Shown here: positions 1-8,624 of the stretch, in pieces
How the letters are laid out: the number at the start of each line of letters is the position of its first letter
How positions within the stretch are numbered: position 1 is the first letter of the stretch
DNA from: Sinomonas susongensis
GTDB lineage: Bacteria > Actinomycetota > Actinomycetes > Actinomycetales > Micrococcaceae
DNA: 64,000 nucleotides
Assembly: GCF_005877005.1 (NCBI RefSeq)
Contig: NZ_SSNH01000001.1
Coordinates: 620,001-684,000, forward strand
Direction: 5' to 3'
Notes under the pieces: generated by a model
What the model was told of the DNA's origin: nothing
The model's database searches: none
What the model saw: only the letters and a program-made list of their open reading frames with translations
Position numbers and translations under genes: made by a program

Positions 1-197
1 GACCCGTCAGCTCCGGCCGCAGTGACGCGCAGCGTCGCGGGCGGGCTCATCCAGTTGAGCGGCTTGTAGGAGCCACCGTCCGAATGGACGAGCACCGAGC
101 CGTCCGCCTTCACGAGCAGGAGACGGGTCGCGAGCGGTAGGTGGGCCTTCAGGCGGCCTTCGTAGTCCACCGAGCAGCGGGCAATGACGAGTCGCAC
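1..197 (-). CDS. nucS: Endonuclease NucS, 5' part (cut by window edge)
   Basis: NucS is the mismatch-specific endonuclease that replaces MutS/MutL repair in actinobacteria; it cuts both strands at mismatches with help from the sliding clamp. The first 65 residues are present, read from a GTG at 197. They begin [20 protein letters not shown] and include [12 protein letters not shown], both typical of the NucS N-terminal domain. The rest, including the nuclease domain, lies beyond position 1. The start has no Shine-Dalgarno but a TAGAGT box 6 nt upstream, so the transcript is probably leaderless. It is divergent from the hypothetical gene at 234. The family call is confident despite the truncation. 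Confidence 0.9.
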   Translation of the reverse strand, partial: MRLVIARCSVDYEGRLKAHLPLATRLLLVKADGSVLVHSDGGSYKPLNWMSPPATLRVTAAGADG

Positions 198-203
198 CCG
201 AGC

Positions 204-209
204 ACTCTA
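204..209 (-). promoter_or_regulatory. -10 box of leaderless nucS promoter
   Basis: TAGAGT on the minus strand lies exactly 6 nt before the GTG start of nucS. This matches the TANNNT-N6-start pattern seen at many other genes in the window. No clear -35 is visible. Confidence 0.55.
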
Positions 210-233
210 CCGGGGCCGGGAGAGAATGGAGGC

Positions 234-590
234 ATGCCGCGTTCCAACCGTCCCCGCCGCCCCGCGCGCCCAGCCCCCGGCGGCCGCGGCCGTCAGGGCG
301 GGGGCCCGAAGCCGGACGACGACGGCGAGGACTTCGATCTCGAGCGTGTCCTGGCCGGCTTTGCGCGGCTCGAGTCGGCGCCCGACGGCGACTGGCGGGT
401 GCGGCAGGTGACGACCCGCAACGCCGCGAAGGAGTACACGTGCCCGGGCTGCTCGCGCACGATCCCTCCCGGCGTCGCGCACGTCGTCGTGTGGGCGGAC
501 GACCACCTGTTCGGCGAGGAGGCAGGCATCGCCGAGCGCAGGCACTGGCATACGCGCTGCTGGCAGACCCGGACATACAGGTACCGCTGA
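234..590 (+). CDS. Conserved actinobacterial hypothetical with Cys/His zinc-ribbon-like core
   Basis: This is a 118-residue protein. Residues 1-45 are basic, Pro/Arg/Gly rich and probably disordered. The C-terminal part carries TCPGCSRTIPPG and then HWHTRCW, a CxxC plus His/Cys arrangement that could bind zinc. Homologues next to nucS in actinobacteria are often labelled ATP/GTP-binding protein, but I see no Walker motif here. The ATG at 234 is chosen because GAGAAT lies 6 nt upstream, as for other leaderless genes, and because the reading frame upstream would run into the divergent nucS gene. The function is unknown. Confidence 0.8.
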   Translation: MPRSNRPRRPARPAPGGRGRQGGGPKPDDDGEDFDLERVLAGFARLESAPDGDWRVRQVTTRNAAKEYTCPGCSRTIPPGVAHVVVWADDHLFGEEAGIAERRHWHTRCWQTRTYRYR

Positions 591-614
591 GCGGGCCCTC
601 CCGTCGGTCTGCCC

Positions 615-620
615 TAATCT
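615..620 (+). promoter_or_regulatory. -10 box of leaderless hydrolase promoter
   Basis: TAATCT is followed by 6 nt and then the ATG at 627. No Shine-Dalgarno is present. Confidence 0.55.
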
Positions 621-626
621 GGGCTC

Positions 627-1430
627 ATGCCCTTCGATCCCTCCTCCTACGAGTTCGAGCCGACACCAGGCCCCACCGAGATCCGCGCGAACACGGTGCT
701 GCCCGCCCGCAGGGAGAACATCGAGCTTCGCACCGACGACGGGCTCACCCTCGTCGGAGAGCTCGCCCTTCCGCTCGACGGCGAGCCCAAGGCGACGCTT
801 GTGACGTTCCATCCGCTCCCGACCCACGGCGGCTTCATGGACTCGCACGTGTTCCGCAAGGCCTCGTTCCGCCTGCCCGCGCTCGCAGGGCTCGCCGTGC
901 TCCGCTTCAACACCCGGGGGACGTCGAGTCCGCGGGGCACGAGCGAGGGCAGCTTCGAGGAGGGCGTGGGGGAGCGTGCCGACGTCGAGGCGGCTGTGCG
1001 CTTCGCCGTGGAGCGCGGGCTGCCGAGGAGGTGGCTCGTCGGATGGTCGTTCGGCACGGAGCTGGTGCTCAAGTACGGCGCGCTGCCGCCCGTCGAGCCC
1101 CAGATCGACGGCGCGGTCCTGCTCTCGCCGCCGCTGCACCGAGCGGGCGACGCGGATCTCGCGGCGTGGGCGTCGTCGGGCAAGCCCCTCACGGTGCTGG
1201 TGCCCGAGCATGACGACTACCTCCGGCCTGATGAGGCGCGCGAACGGTTCTCTGCGGTTCCGCAGGCGCGGGTCGTCGGCGTCGACGGCGCGAAGCACCT
1301 GTGGGTCGGAGAGAAGTTCGTCCAGCGCGTGCTGGGCGAGATCGTCACGACCGTGGCGGGTGATGCGGCGGGGATGGGACCGACCTTGCCGACCTCGTGG
1401 GAGGGGCCCGTCGCCACCGCCGCCGGCTGA
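627..1430 (+). CDS. Alpha/beta hydrolase
   Basis: A 267-residue cytoplasmic alpha/beta-hydrolase without signal peptide. The nucleophile elbow is GWSFG (Ser near residue 152), the acid is probably in VPEHDDYL, and the catalytic His is in GAKHLW near the C-terminus. HPLPTHGGFMDSHV after strand 3 is typical of the small dienelactone-hydrolase/KANL3-like group. The substrate cannot be told from sequence. It is a single gene that converges on the AI-2E-type permease with a 30-bp gap. Confidence 0.85.
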   Translation: MPFDPSSYEFEPTPGPTEIRANTVLPARRENIELRTDDGLTLVGELALPLDGEPKATLVTFHPLPTHGGFMDSHVFRKASFRLPALAGLAVLRFNTRGTSSPRGTSEGSFEEGVGERADVEAAVRFAVERGLPRRWLVGWSFGTELVLKYGALPPVEPQIDGAVLLSPPLHRAGDADLAAWASSGKPLTVLVPEHDDYLRPDEARERFSAVPQARVVGVDGAKHLWVGEKFVQRVLGEIVTTVAGDAAGMGPTLPTSWEGPVATAAG

Positions 1431-1460
1431 GGGAGGCGGGCCTCTCCTCGGGCCGGCCTC

Positions 1461-2732
1461 TCAGTGCTGGTCTTGGCGGGCGATGAAGACTTCGCGGATG
1501 AGGAGCATGACGGCGGCGGCCGTCGGTATGGCGATGAGGGCACCGAGGACGCCCAGGAGGCTGCCGCCCGCGATGACCGAGATGACCGCGACCGGGCCCG
1601 GGACGGCGACGGCCTTCTGCATGATGCGGGGCGAGACGAAGTACGCCTCGAACTGGAGGTAGCCGAAGTAGGCGATGGCGAGCACGAGGGCCGTCTGCCA
1701 TCCCGCCGTGAGGGCGACGAGGACGATGGTCGCCCCGGCGATGACTCCGCCGACGAGCGGGATGAACGCGAGGAATCCGACGACGAACGCGAGGAGCGCG
1801 GCGAACGGCACGCGGAGGATGCTCATGACGATGAACGCATACGTCGCGTTGAGCAATGCAACGCACACCTGGCCGATCACGTAGTTGCCGACCGACCGGG
1901 TGATCTCCTCCGAGAGCGCCTCGACCCGGGCCCTCCGCGAGCGGGGGGCCAGACGGTACCCCCACGCCTTGATGGCCGGGAGCGCCGCGAGGAAGTACAG
2001 GCTCAGGACGAGGACGACGAGGGCACCGAATGTCGTGTTGGCGATCGTGGTACCGACGCCCAGCACCCCGCCGAAGACGTTGGTGACAGCCTGCGAGTTC
2101 TGGCCGAACTTCTGGAGCTCGTCCGTCACGCGCTGCTTGATCCCGAACTGCTCGTCCAGGTTCCGGTACCAGTCGGACTGGACGATGCTGTTGATCCAGT
2201 TCGGGAAGGCGTTCACCAGTTGGCTGATCTGGTCGACGAGCGTCGGGATGAGCGTCCCGAAGAAGGCCGAGAAGATCCCGAGGAGTGCCAGGAGGGTCAC
2301 GGTGATCCCCGCGGCGCGCGGCACGCGTCGTCCCTCGAGCCAGCGGACCACGGGGTCCAGGCCGAGCGAGATGAAGAGGGCGGTGAGGATCCACACGAGA
2401 AGCTGCGTTGTGTGCTGCGCGATGTAGTAGAGCCCCAGCGCGATGCCGACCCCGACGGTGGCCATGAAGCCGACGTACAGGGGGTGCTGGGGTGACATGC
2501 GCGGTCCCGGCTTGCCGAACTCGCCCTCCGGCTCGGCCTCGACGGGCTCCCGGAGCGGCGGCATCTGGAAGCGCACACGCGGCTGCGCGCCGGGAATCGG
2601 ACGTCGGAGCCTGCTCGCGAACGAACGCATGTCCCACTGCCGCCTGACGGCCCGGGCGCGCGCCTCCTCGGCGGAGGGGCTGCCGAGTCCGGCCGAACGA
2701 TCGTCCGGTGTTCGGGTCGGTTCGTCTGCCAC
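1461..2732 (-). CDS. AI-2E family transporter (PerM/TqsA type permease)
   Basis: A 423-residue integral membrane protein of the AI-2E/PerM family. An acidic and basic cytoplasmic N-terminus of about 80 residues is followed by paired hydrophobic helices, a long amphipathic periplasmic-like stretch (residues about 165-225) and a C-terminal block of four to five helices. Members export quorum signals, siderophore-like or other small molecules, or act in Na+/H+ exchange, so the substrate is open. It starts at a GTG (2732) with GGAAGG about 10 nt upstream. A TAGTGT box about 30 bp upstream may be its -10. Confidence 0.88.
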   Translation of the reverse strand: MADEPTRTPDDRSAGLGSPSAEEARARAVRRQWDMRSFASRLRRPIPGAQPRVRFQMPPLREPVEAEPEGEFGKPGPRMSPQHPLYVGFMATVGVGIALGLYYIAQHTTQLLVWILTALFISLGLDPVVRWLEGRRVPRAAGITVTLLALLGIFSAFFGTLIPTLVDQISQLVNAFPNWINSIVQSDWYRNLDEQFGIKQRVTDELQKFGQNSQAVTNVFGGVLGVGTTIANTTFGALVVLVLSLYFLAALPAIKAWGYRLAPRSRRARVEALSEEITRSVGNYVIGQVCVALLNATYAFIVMSILRVPFAALLAFVVGFLAFIPLVGGVIAGATIVLVALTAGWQTALVLAIAYFGYLQFEAYFVSPRIMQKAVAVPGPVAVISVIAGGSLLGVLGALIAIPTAAAVMLLIREVFIARQDQH

Positions 2733-2890
2733 AGGGTCTGCCTTCCGGTCGGGCCTCTTGTCACACTATCAGCCGCATGATCTCGCGGATGGGACGGCGA
2801 AGCGAGCGCCGTCGAAAGGGTCGACTCTGCCTTCAGGTCACGATTTGGTTACCATTAACTGTCCCCTTCCCCGACGTGAGGTGTTTTTCT

Positions 2891-4699
2891 GTGCGAGTCA
2901 AGACCGCAGCCGCGCTCGTGCTGCTGGGCCTGATAGCTCTCGTGGCCGGCATTGGCCAGCTGACCTTCTGGGCGCCCCCCAGCACCGTGACGGCGACTCT
3001 CCCTGCCGACACCAAGGCCGCCCCGCTGGTCGTGATCGATTCCAAGCTCGAAAGCCTCCGGGGAGGGCAGTCCCAGATCACGGTCAAGGGTGATGGCGCG
3101 TTCATCCTCGCGACAGGACGCCCGGACGACGTCGCGGCCTGGGTCGGCAAGACGGCCCACACGACGATCGACGGCGGCTCCGCCGACGGAAAGCAGCTGA
3201 CCGCGGCCTATACGGCCGGCGACCCCTCGGCTCCCTCTCCGGCCGGCGCAGACACGTTCGCCACGACCCAGAACGCCTCGGGGACGCTCGACTACCACTG
3301 GGACGTCCCCGGCGACGGCAACTGGCAGCTCGTCCTGGCAACGGACGGCACGAAGCCCGCCCCGCACGACATCACGGTCACGTGGCCCAGCAACGCGACG
3401 ACTCCGTGGGCAGTCCCGCTCATCGTCCTCGGCGGCCTGCTCATCGTGGGGGGCGTCGTGCTCTTCGTGCTGCGCCGTCGTCGGCCGGGCTCGGGGCGGA
3501 AGGCATCAGCGCCGGGCGGCCCGAGCGCAGCCCCGCACGCAGCTCAGCCGGAGATGCCCGCCGCGGGACGCTCCGAGCGTCGCGCGCTGCCCCGCGCAGT
3601 GTCGGCGGCGGCCGCCGTCGTCCTCGCACTCACCGGGGGTGCCGCTGCGGCGCACGCCACGACCAGTCCGTCGCCCTCTGGCAGCCCCTCGGGTTCGGCG
3701 AGTCCGTCCCCCTCTGGCAGCCCCTCCGGTTCGGCGAGTCCGTCCCCCTCTGGCAGCCCCTCCGGTTCGGCGAGCCCATCCAGCGCGTCCGGCGGCGCAA
3801 GCCCCGCGGCCTCGCCGAACGCCCAGGACAAGGTCGTCATCGACGAGCAGCTCCAGCGGATCCTCGACCAGGTCGCCACCACCGTCGCCGCCGGCGACCA
3901 GGCGAAGGACGCCACCAAGCTCCAGCCGCGGGTCGACGATTCTGCGCTCCAGGCCCGGACGCAGAACTACAAGATCCGTGCATCGGTCTCGTCGGCGGCC
4001 GCTCCCGCGCCGGTTCGCAGCTCGCGCCTCCTCACCAGCGTCGTGTCGGTCCAGCGCAGCTGGCCTCGCACCGTGGTGGCTGTGACGCAGGGCGACGGCA
4101 ACACGACGCCCCAGGTCCTGACGCTCCGCCAGAACGACGCCCGCTCCAACTACAAGCTCGTCGAGGCCTCGCCGCTCCTTCCGGCCTCGACCTTCCCCAA
4201 TGCGCTCAGGGCCGGAGCGGAGCAGATTCCGCTCGACTCGAAGGGCGGCCTCGCCTTCAGCCCGAACGAGGCGCTGAGCGGGCTCGGCGATCGGCTCACG
4301 AACGCCCAGGGCTCGTGGAAGGACAAGATCCCCGAGAACGCGTACATCAAGGACACGCTCGGGTACGAGTCCGACATCGTGAACGCGAGCCCGAACGGCA
4401 ATCTGACGTTCACCCACACGCCGACGGGCAACGACGCGGTCGCGTACCGCACGGCCGACGGCGGGTCTCTCGTCGTCGCGGCCCTCCAGTTCACCATCGA
4501 GGGCACGCCCAAGTCGCCCGGCGACAAGCTCACGCTCCAGGACGACGCGGCTGCGCTCGCCGGGGGCAAGGAGGCGACCACCAAGATGACCCTCCAGTTC
4601 CTCGAGTCGGTCGCACTGTACATCCCGCCGGTCGGCAGCAAGCAGCCGGTCAGCCTGGTTTCCGCAACCCGGAACCTGGTCGGCGCGAGCGTGAGCTGA
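2891..4699 (+). CDS. Actinobacterial membrane-anchored extracytoplasmic protein with Ser/Pro/Gly linker repeats
   Basis: A 602-residue protein. It has an N-terminal membrane segment (AAALVLLGLIALVAGIG), a first extracytoplasmic domain, a second membrane helix near residues 175-195 followed by an RRRR stretch, and a third hydrophobic segment (AAAVVLALTGGAAAA). Then comes a low-complexity SPSPSGSPSGSA linker made of three 36-bp DNA repeats, and a C-terminal globular domain of about 290 residues ending in a conserved-looking beta-rich region. I do not recognise a catalytic motif. The GTG at 2891 fits because GAGG lies 9 nt upstream and translation goes straight into the membrane segment. Homologues occur in Arthrobacter-like genomes as conserved membrane proteins. 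Function unknown. Confidence 0.78.
   Translation: MRVKTAAALVLLGLIALVAGIGQLTFWAPPSTVTATLPADTKAAPLVVIDSKLESLRGGQSQITVKGDGAFILATGRPDDVAAWVGKTAHTTIDGGSADGKQLTAAYTAGDPSAPSPAGADTFATTQNASGTLDYHWDVPGDGNWQLVLATDGTKPAPHDITVTWPSNATTPWAVPLIVLGGLLIVGGVVLFVLRRRRPGSGRKASAPGGPSAAPHAAQPEMPAAGRSERRALPRAVSAAAAVVLALTGGAAAAHATTSPSPSGSPSGSASPSPSGSPSGSASPSPSGSPSGSASPSSASGGASPAASPNAQDKVVIDEQLQRILDQVATTVAAGDQAKDATKLQPRVDDSALQARTQNYKIRASVSSAAAPAPVRSSRLLTSVVSVQRSWPRTVVAVTQGDGNTTPQVLTLRQNDARSNYKLVEASPLLPASTFPNALRAGAEQIPLDSKGGLAFSPNEALSGLGDRLTNAQGSWKDKIPENAYIKDTLGYESDIVNASPNGNLTFTHTPTGNDAVAYRTADGGSLVVAALQFTIEGTPKSPGDKLTLQDDAAALAGGKEATTKMTLQFLESVALYIPPVGSKQPVSLVSATRNLVGASVS
3668..3775 (+). repeat. Three 36-bp tandem repeats encoding SPSPSGSPSGSA
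   Basis: Three adjacent 36-bp units start at 3668, 3704 and 3740. Copies 2 and 3 differ by one base; copy 1 differs at two. They encode a flexible linker inside the membrane protein at 2891-4699. Confidence 0.92.
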
Positions 4700-4720
4700 C
4701 CGCCGCCCACTGGAGCTTTC

Positions 4721-4759
4721 GCGAGGGGCGAAGCCGCTGTGAGCGGCTCCGCCCCTCGC
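4721..4759 (+). terminator. Strong hairpin, probable intrinsic terminator
   Basis: A stem of 10 plus 7 base pairs with a single mismatch and a 3-nt loop (GTG) lies 21 bp after the stop of the membrane protein and just before the thioredoxin-TPR gene. No T-tract follows, which is common in high-GC actinobacteria. Confidence 0.75.
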
Positions 4760-4761
4760 AC

Positions 4762-4767
4762 TATGGT
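4762..4767 (+). promoter_or_regulatory. -10 box of the thioredoxin-TPR gene
   Basis: TATGGT is placed 6 nt before the ATG at 4774, directly after the terminator hairpin. It is consistent with a leaderless transcript, although GGAGG also lies between box and start. Confidence 0.45.
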
Positions 4768-4773
4768 GGAGGC

Positions 4774-5784
4774 ATGAGCGTTCCCGGTTCCCGCCAGCCA
4801 AGCCCCCTGCCCTCGATGAGCCTCCGCGGCGCCGTCGACCTCTCGGCGCTCAAGGCGCGCGCGACGGCGACGCCGCCGGCGCACCCGAATGCCGGCGCTG
4901 CGAACACTGCGCGAAGCGGTTCGCCGGCGCCCGCCGAGACGGGCGGCGAGCAGGCCGCCCAGGGCGCGGGCCAGCCGATCCAGGTCGACGAGGCCAACTT
5001 CCCGCAGCTCGTCCAGCTCTCGGCCGAGGTGCCCGTCGTCGTCCTCCTCTGGGCGCAGTACTCGCCGGAATCGCAGCGGACACGGGACGAGCTCGCGACC
5101 GAGGTAGCAGGGTACGGAGGCCGCCTCGCGTACGCGACGGCGGACATCGAGGCGTTCCCGCAGCTGGCCCAGGCCTTGGCCATCCAGGCTGTCCCTACCG
5201 CCATCGCCTTCCTCAAGGGGCAGCCGATCCCGCTCTTCCAGGGGGCCGCCGCTCCGGCCCAGTCCCGCCAGCTCGTCGAAGAGCTCCTCCGCGTCGCCGA
5301 GGCCAACGGAGTGACGGGCACGGTCGACGGCGAGCCCGCGGCCGAGCCCGCGGAGCCGCCCCTTCCGCCTCGCCTCCAGGAGGCATACGAGGCGCTCGAT
5401 GCGGGCGACTACGCGGCGGCCGAGGCGGCCCTGACGAAGGAGCTCGCGGAATACCCCGCTGACCACGAGGCGAAGGCAATGCTTGCGCAGGTCCACCTCA
5501 TGTCCCGGGTCGAGAGCCTCGGCCAGGAGGAGGCGGAGCGCGCGCGTGCGACGGCGGCGTCCGCGCCGGACGACGTCGAGGCGCAGCTCGCTGTCGCCGA
5601 TCTGGACCTCGTAGGGGGCCACGTCGAGGACGCGTTCGCCCGGCTGGTCGGCTTCATCTCGCGCAACTTCGGGCCCGAGCGCGAGCAGGCCCGGGTGCGC
5701 CTGCTCGAGCTCTTCGAGGTGGTCGGCGCAACGGATCCGCGCGTCAGCTCGGCGCGCCAGCAGCTCGCCCGCGCGCTCTTCTAG
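4774..5784 (+). CDS. Thioredoxin-fold/TPR co-chaperone (YbbN/CnoX-like)
   Basis: A 336-residue protein. A disordered Ala/Pro-rich region (1-65) is followed by a thioredoxin-fold domain (about 70-180; VPVVVLLWAQYSPESQ) and C-terminal TPR-like helices (about 195-336; EAYEALDAGDYAAAEAALTK). This is the architecture of E. coli YbbN/CnoX, a holdase that protects clients and hands them to GroEL. The redox CXXC is replaced by SPES, so thiol-disulfide exchange is unlikely and a chaperone role is more plausible. It is monocistronic between two hairpins. There is no signal peptide, so it is cytoplasmic. Confidence 0.88.
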   Translation: MSVPGSRQPSPLPSMSLRGAVDLSALKARATATPPAHPNAGAANTARSGSPAPAETGGEQAAQGAGQPIQVDEANFPQLVQLSAEVPVVVLLWAQYSPESQRTRDELATEVAGYGGRLAYATADIEAFPQLAQALAIQAVPTAIAFLKGQPIPLFQGAAAPAQSRQLVEELLRVAEANGVTGTVDGEPAAEPAEPPLPPRLQEAYEALDAGDYAAAEAALTKELAEYPADHEAKAMLAQVHLMSRVESLGQEEAERARATAASAPDDVEAQLAVADLDLVGGHVEDAFARLVGFISRNFGPEREQARVRLLELFEVVGATDPRVSSARQQLARALF

Positions 5785-5798
5785 TCCTTGTCCGTCGG

Positions 5799-5822
5799 GG
5801 AGGACGCCTTCTCGAGTCCTCC
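5799..5822 (+). terminator. Weak hairpin after the thioredoxin-TPR gene
   Basis: GGAGGAC and GTCCTCC form a 7-bp stem with a 10-nt loop, 14 bp downstream of the stop codon. There is no T-tract. Confidence 0.4.
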
Positions 5823-5871
5823 TTCCCAGGGTGTCCTCCGTGGGAGGGATCCCTTTGCCCGATCGGCTTGC

Positions 5872-5877
5872 TAGCGT
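5872..5877 (+). promoter_or_regulatory. -10 box of leaderless ABC exporter promoter
   Basis: TAGCGT is followed by 6 nt and the ATG at 5884. Confidence 0.55.
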
Positions 5878-5883
5878 GAGGTC

Positions 5884-6681
5884 ATGACCCTGCCCAGCTA
5901 CCCGGTGCCCGAGGGCGCGGGGTACCCCGCCGGCTCGGCGCTCTCCATCAGAGGCCTCGCCAAGGCCTTCGCGGGAAAGACCGCAGTCGACGGCATTAGT
6001 CTCGAGGTCCCCACCGGCTCGTTCTACGGGCTCGTCGGCCCCAATGGGGCGGGCAAGACCACAACGCTCTCGATGGCCACGGGCCTCCTCCGACCCGATG
6101 CCGGAACCGCGCTCGTGCTGGGCCGTGACGTGTGGCAGGATCCGCTCGGTGCGAAGCGGCTCATGGGAGTGCTGCCGGACGGGGTGCGGCTCTTCGACCG
6201 CCTCAGCGGCGAGCAGCTCATCACGTACGCGGGCCTCCTGCACGGGCTCGACCGGGCAACCGTGGTGGCGCGGACCCGCGATCTCCTCGAGGCATTCGAC
6301 CTCACGGGCGACGCGCGGAACCTCGTGGTCGACTACTCGGCCGGCATGACCAAGAAGATCGCCCTCGCCGCGTCGCTCGTGCATGCTCCGCGCCTGCTCG
6401 TCCTCGACGAGCCGTTCGAGTCGGTCGATCCCGTCTCCGCGGCCAACATCCGCGCAATCCTGACCGACTACGTGCACTCCGGCGGGACGGTGATCGTCTC
6501 GAGCCACGTCATGGACCTCGTGCAGCGGATGTGCGACCACGTCGCGGTCGTCGCCCAGGGACGGATCCTTGCGGCAGGGACCGTCGACGAGGTGAGGAGC
6601 GGGTCGAGCCTCGAGGACCGCTTCGTCGAACTCGTCGGCGGACACGGCCCCGCAGAGGGGCTCTCGTGGTTGCACACCTGA
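5884..6681 (+). CDS. ABC transporter ATP-binding protein
   Basis: A 265-residue nucleotide-binding subunit. Walker A is GPNGAGKTT (about residue 55), the signature-like segment is YSAGMTKKI (degenerate against LSGGQ but usual for this subfamily), Walker B is LLVLDEPFESVDP, and the switch His is in VSSHV. It is of the drug/Nod-factor/Na+ exporter type (DrrA/CcmA-like). It overlaps the start of the permease gene by 16 bp, so the two form one exporter. The substrate is not predictable. Confidence 0.9.
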   Translation: MTLPSYPVPEGAGYPAGSALSIRGLAKAFAGKTAVDGISLEVPTGSFYGLVGPNGAGKTTTLSMATGLLRPDAGTALVLGRDVWQDPLGAKRLMGVLPDGVRLFDRLSGEQLITYAGLLHGLDRATVVARTRDLLEAFDLTGDARNLVVDYSAGMTKKIALAASLVHAPRLLVLDEPFESVDPVSAANIRAILTDYVHSGGTVIVSSHVMDLVQRMCDHVAVVAQGRILAAGTVDEVRSGSSLEDRFVELVGGHGPAEGLSWLHT

Positions 6682-8243
6682 TCACGCTCAAGCTGGCGCT
6701 CCTGCGCAACGGCCTTCGCCGCAATGTTGCACAGCTCGTCGGCCTCATCGTCGCGTCTCTCTACGGGCTCGGGCTGCTCTTCCTGGCCGTTCTCGGCCTC
6801 ATCCTGCTGCGGCTCGTGAACGCGGGGATCGCGGGCCCCATCGTCGTGCTCGGCGGTTCGGCGCTCCTGGCCGGGTGGACATTCGCGCCGATCCTGGTGT
6901 CCGGCGTCGATCTCACCCTCGACCCGGGACGCTTCGCGCCGTACCCGATCCCGCTCTCGCGCCTCCTCGTCGGCCAGGCGCTGGGCGGACTCATCGGCGT
7001 GCCCGGTGTGTGCACCACCGTCGCCCTCGCCTCGACCACGGTCACGTGGGCGCGAGACCCTCTCACGTTCGTCGCCGGGGTCCTCGGCGCGGCGCTCGCC
7101 CTCGGGCTCTGCGTCGTCGTGAGCCGGCTCGTCGCGAGTGCGGTGACGGACCTGGCTACCTCGCGGCGCTTCCGGGAGGGAAGCCGCATGGTCATGATGG
7201 TTCCGATCGTCCTGCTCGGTCCTATCGTCGGCCTCGCCATCCGCGGAATGGAGACGAACCTCGACGCCATGCGGGCCCTCGCGCAGGTGCTCGCATGGAC
7301 ACCCTTTGGGGCCCCGCTCGGAGTGCCCGCGGCCGTCGCGGAGGGGCACCTGCCCGAGGCGTTCGTGAAGCTCCTGATCGCGGCCGCGTCCCTGGTCCTC
7401 GCGGCGTGGGCGTGGTCGCGCGCGCTCGCCCGGGCGCTCGTGACGCCCGCCAGCCGAGCGTCGTCGGGCAGCAGGGCCGGGCGGAGGGGCCTCGGGCCGT
7501 TCGGCTGGATGCCCGCGAGTCCGGGTGGCGCGATCGCAGCAAGGGCACTGACCTACTGGGTCCGCGACCCGCGGTACGGGACCGCGCTCATCATCGTCCC
7601 GCTCGTCCCGGTGATCCTGTTCTTCTCCTCGGCACAGCAGCACCAGTCCAACCTGTTCCTCCTCTCCGGTCCACTCGCCGCGTTCCTCCTCGCGTGGTCC
7701 CTCGCGACGGACGTCTCCTACGACTCGACCGCCTTCTCCCTCCACCTGACGGCCGGCGTCCGCGGCCGTGCGGACCGTTGGGGACGTGCACTCGCGCTCA
7801 TGACGTTCGCCCTGCCGGGCGCCGTCGTGATCACCCTCGTGCCGTTCGCCGTCTCCGGACGGTGGGACCTCCTGCCCGGATACCTGGGGCTTGCGCTCGG
7901 CGTCCTGCTGAGCGGCAGCGGGCTCGCCTCGGTCGTCTCGGCGAGGTTCACCGTGACCGTTCCGCTCCCGGGCGAGAGCCCGTTCAAACGGCCTCCGGGC
8001 AACACCACGCAGACGTTCCTGGTCCAGATCGGGGGGCTCGTGACGCTCGGGCTGCTCGTCCTGCCCGAGATCGTGCTCGTAGCATTCTCGGCCTCGACGG
8101 GGCAGGCGGGCTACGGCTGGGTCTCGCTACTCGTCGGGATCGTGCTCGGGAGCGCGCTCTTCGTCCTCGGAATAACCCTTGGTGGGATGTGGCTGGACCG
8201 CCGCGGCCCGGAGGTCTACGCATCGCTCGTGCGGTCGGGCTGA
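6666..8243 (+). CDS. ABC transporter permease, membrane subunit
   Basis: A 525-residue integral membrane protein with about 10-12 hydrophobic segments, which begin around residue 20 (LVGLIVASLYGLGLLFLAVL). It starts at a GTG (6666) inside the end of the ATPase gene, so translation is probably coupled. It has no ATPase motif and presumably forms the transmembrane half of an exporter with the preceding protein. Two large cytoplasmic loops separate the hydrophobic blocks. Similar permeases in actinobacteria are simply called ABC-2-like transporter permease. Confidence 0.85.
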   Translation: MVAHLITLKLALLRNGLRRNVAQLVGLIVASLYGLGLLFLAVLGLILLRLVNAGIAGPIVVLGGSALLAGWTFAPILVSGVDLTLDPGRFAPYPIPLSRLLVGQALGGLIGVPGVCTTVALASTTVTWARDPLTFVAGVLGAALALGLCVVVSRLVASAVTDLATSRRFREGSRMVMMVPIVLLGPIVGLAIRGMETNLDAMRALAQVLAWTPFGAPLGVPAAVAEGHLPEAFVKLLIAAASLVLAAWAWSRALARALVTPASRASSGSRAGRRGLGPFGWMPASPGGAIAARALTYWVRDPRYGTALIIVPLVPVILFFSSAQQHQSNLFLLSGPLAAFLLAWSLATDVSYDSTAFSLHLTAGVRGRADRWGRALALMTFALPGAVVITLVPFAVSGRWDLLPGYLGLALGVLLSGSGLASVVSARFTVTVPLPGESPFKRPPGNTTQTFLVQIGGLVTLGLLVLPEIVLVAFSASTGQAGYGWVSLLVGIVLGSALFVLGITLGGMWLDRRGPEVYASLVRSG

Positions 8244-8294
8244 GCGGTCTTCTTCTGGACGCCCTCGGCCCGGTGAACTGTTGGGGCCCGTTGC

Positions 8295-8300
8295 TAGCAT
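8295..8300 (+). promoter_or_regulatory. -10 box of leaderless DUF3039 promoter
   Basis: TAGCAT lies 6 nt before the ATG at 8307. Confidence 0.55.
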
Positions 8301-8306
8301 GGAGCA

Positions 8307-8624
8307 ATGAGCACAGCTGACCCCTTCGACCCGTACGAGAAAGACCCGCGGGACCCCTCGGCCGCCGGTTCGACGGCGACCATCGAGCGTGAGGAGGTCC
8401 GCGAGGAACTCGAGCCGGGCGACCGCGAGCGGTTCTCGCACTACGTCCGCAAAGAGAAGATCATGGAGTCCGCCCTGACCGGTGAGCCCGTGATCGCCCT
8501 GTGCGGCAAGGTCTGGACTCCCGGCCGAGACCCCCAGAAGTTCCCGATCTGCCCCACGTGCAAGGAGATCTACGAGGGACTGCGCCCCGGCAAGGACGGC
8601 GGCAACAGCGGCGACGACGCGTAA
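8307..8624 (+). CDS. DUF3039 domain protein
   Basis: A 105-residue acidic protein conserved in actinobacteria. It contains FSHYVRKEKIMESALTGEPV, then ALCGKVWTP and FPICPTCKEIYE; the CxxC with an upstream Cys suggests a small zinc ribbon. It is first in a three-gene run with an MFS exporter and a helicase: the stop TAA is followed at once by a GTG. This gene order is common in Micrococcaceae. Its biochemical role is unknown. Confidence 0.88.
   Translation: MSTADPFDPYEKDPRDPSAAGSTATIEREEVREELEPGDRERFSHYVRKEKIMESALTGEPVIALCGKVWTPGRDPQKFPICPTCKEIYEGLRPGKDGGNSGDDA

Noticed and set aside
4774-5784. Active thioredoxin
   Set aside because: The CXXC pair is replaced by SPES, so only the fold is retained.
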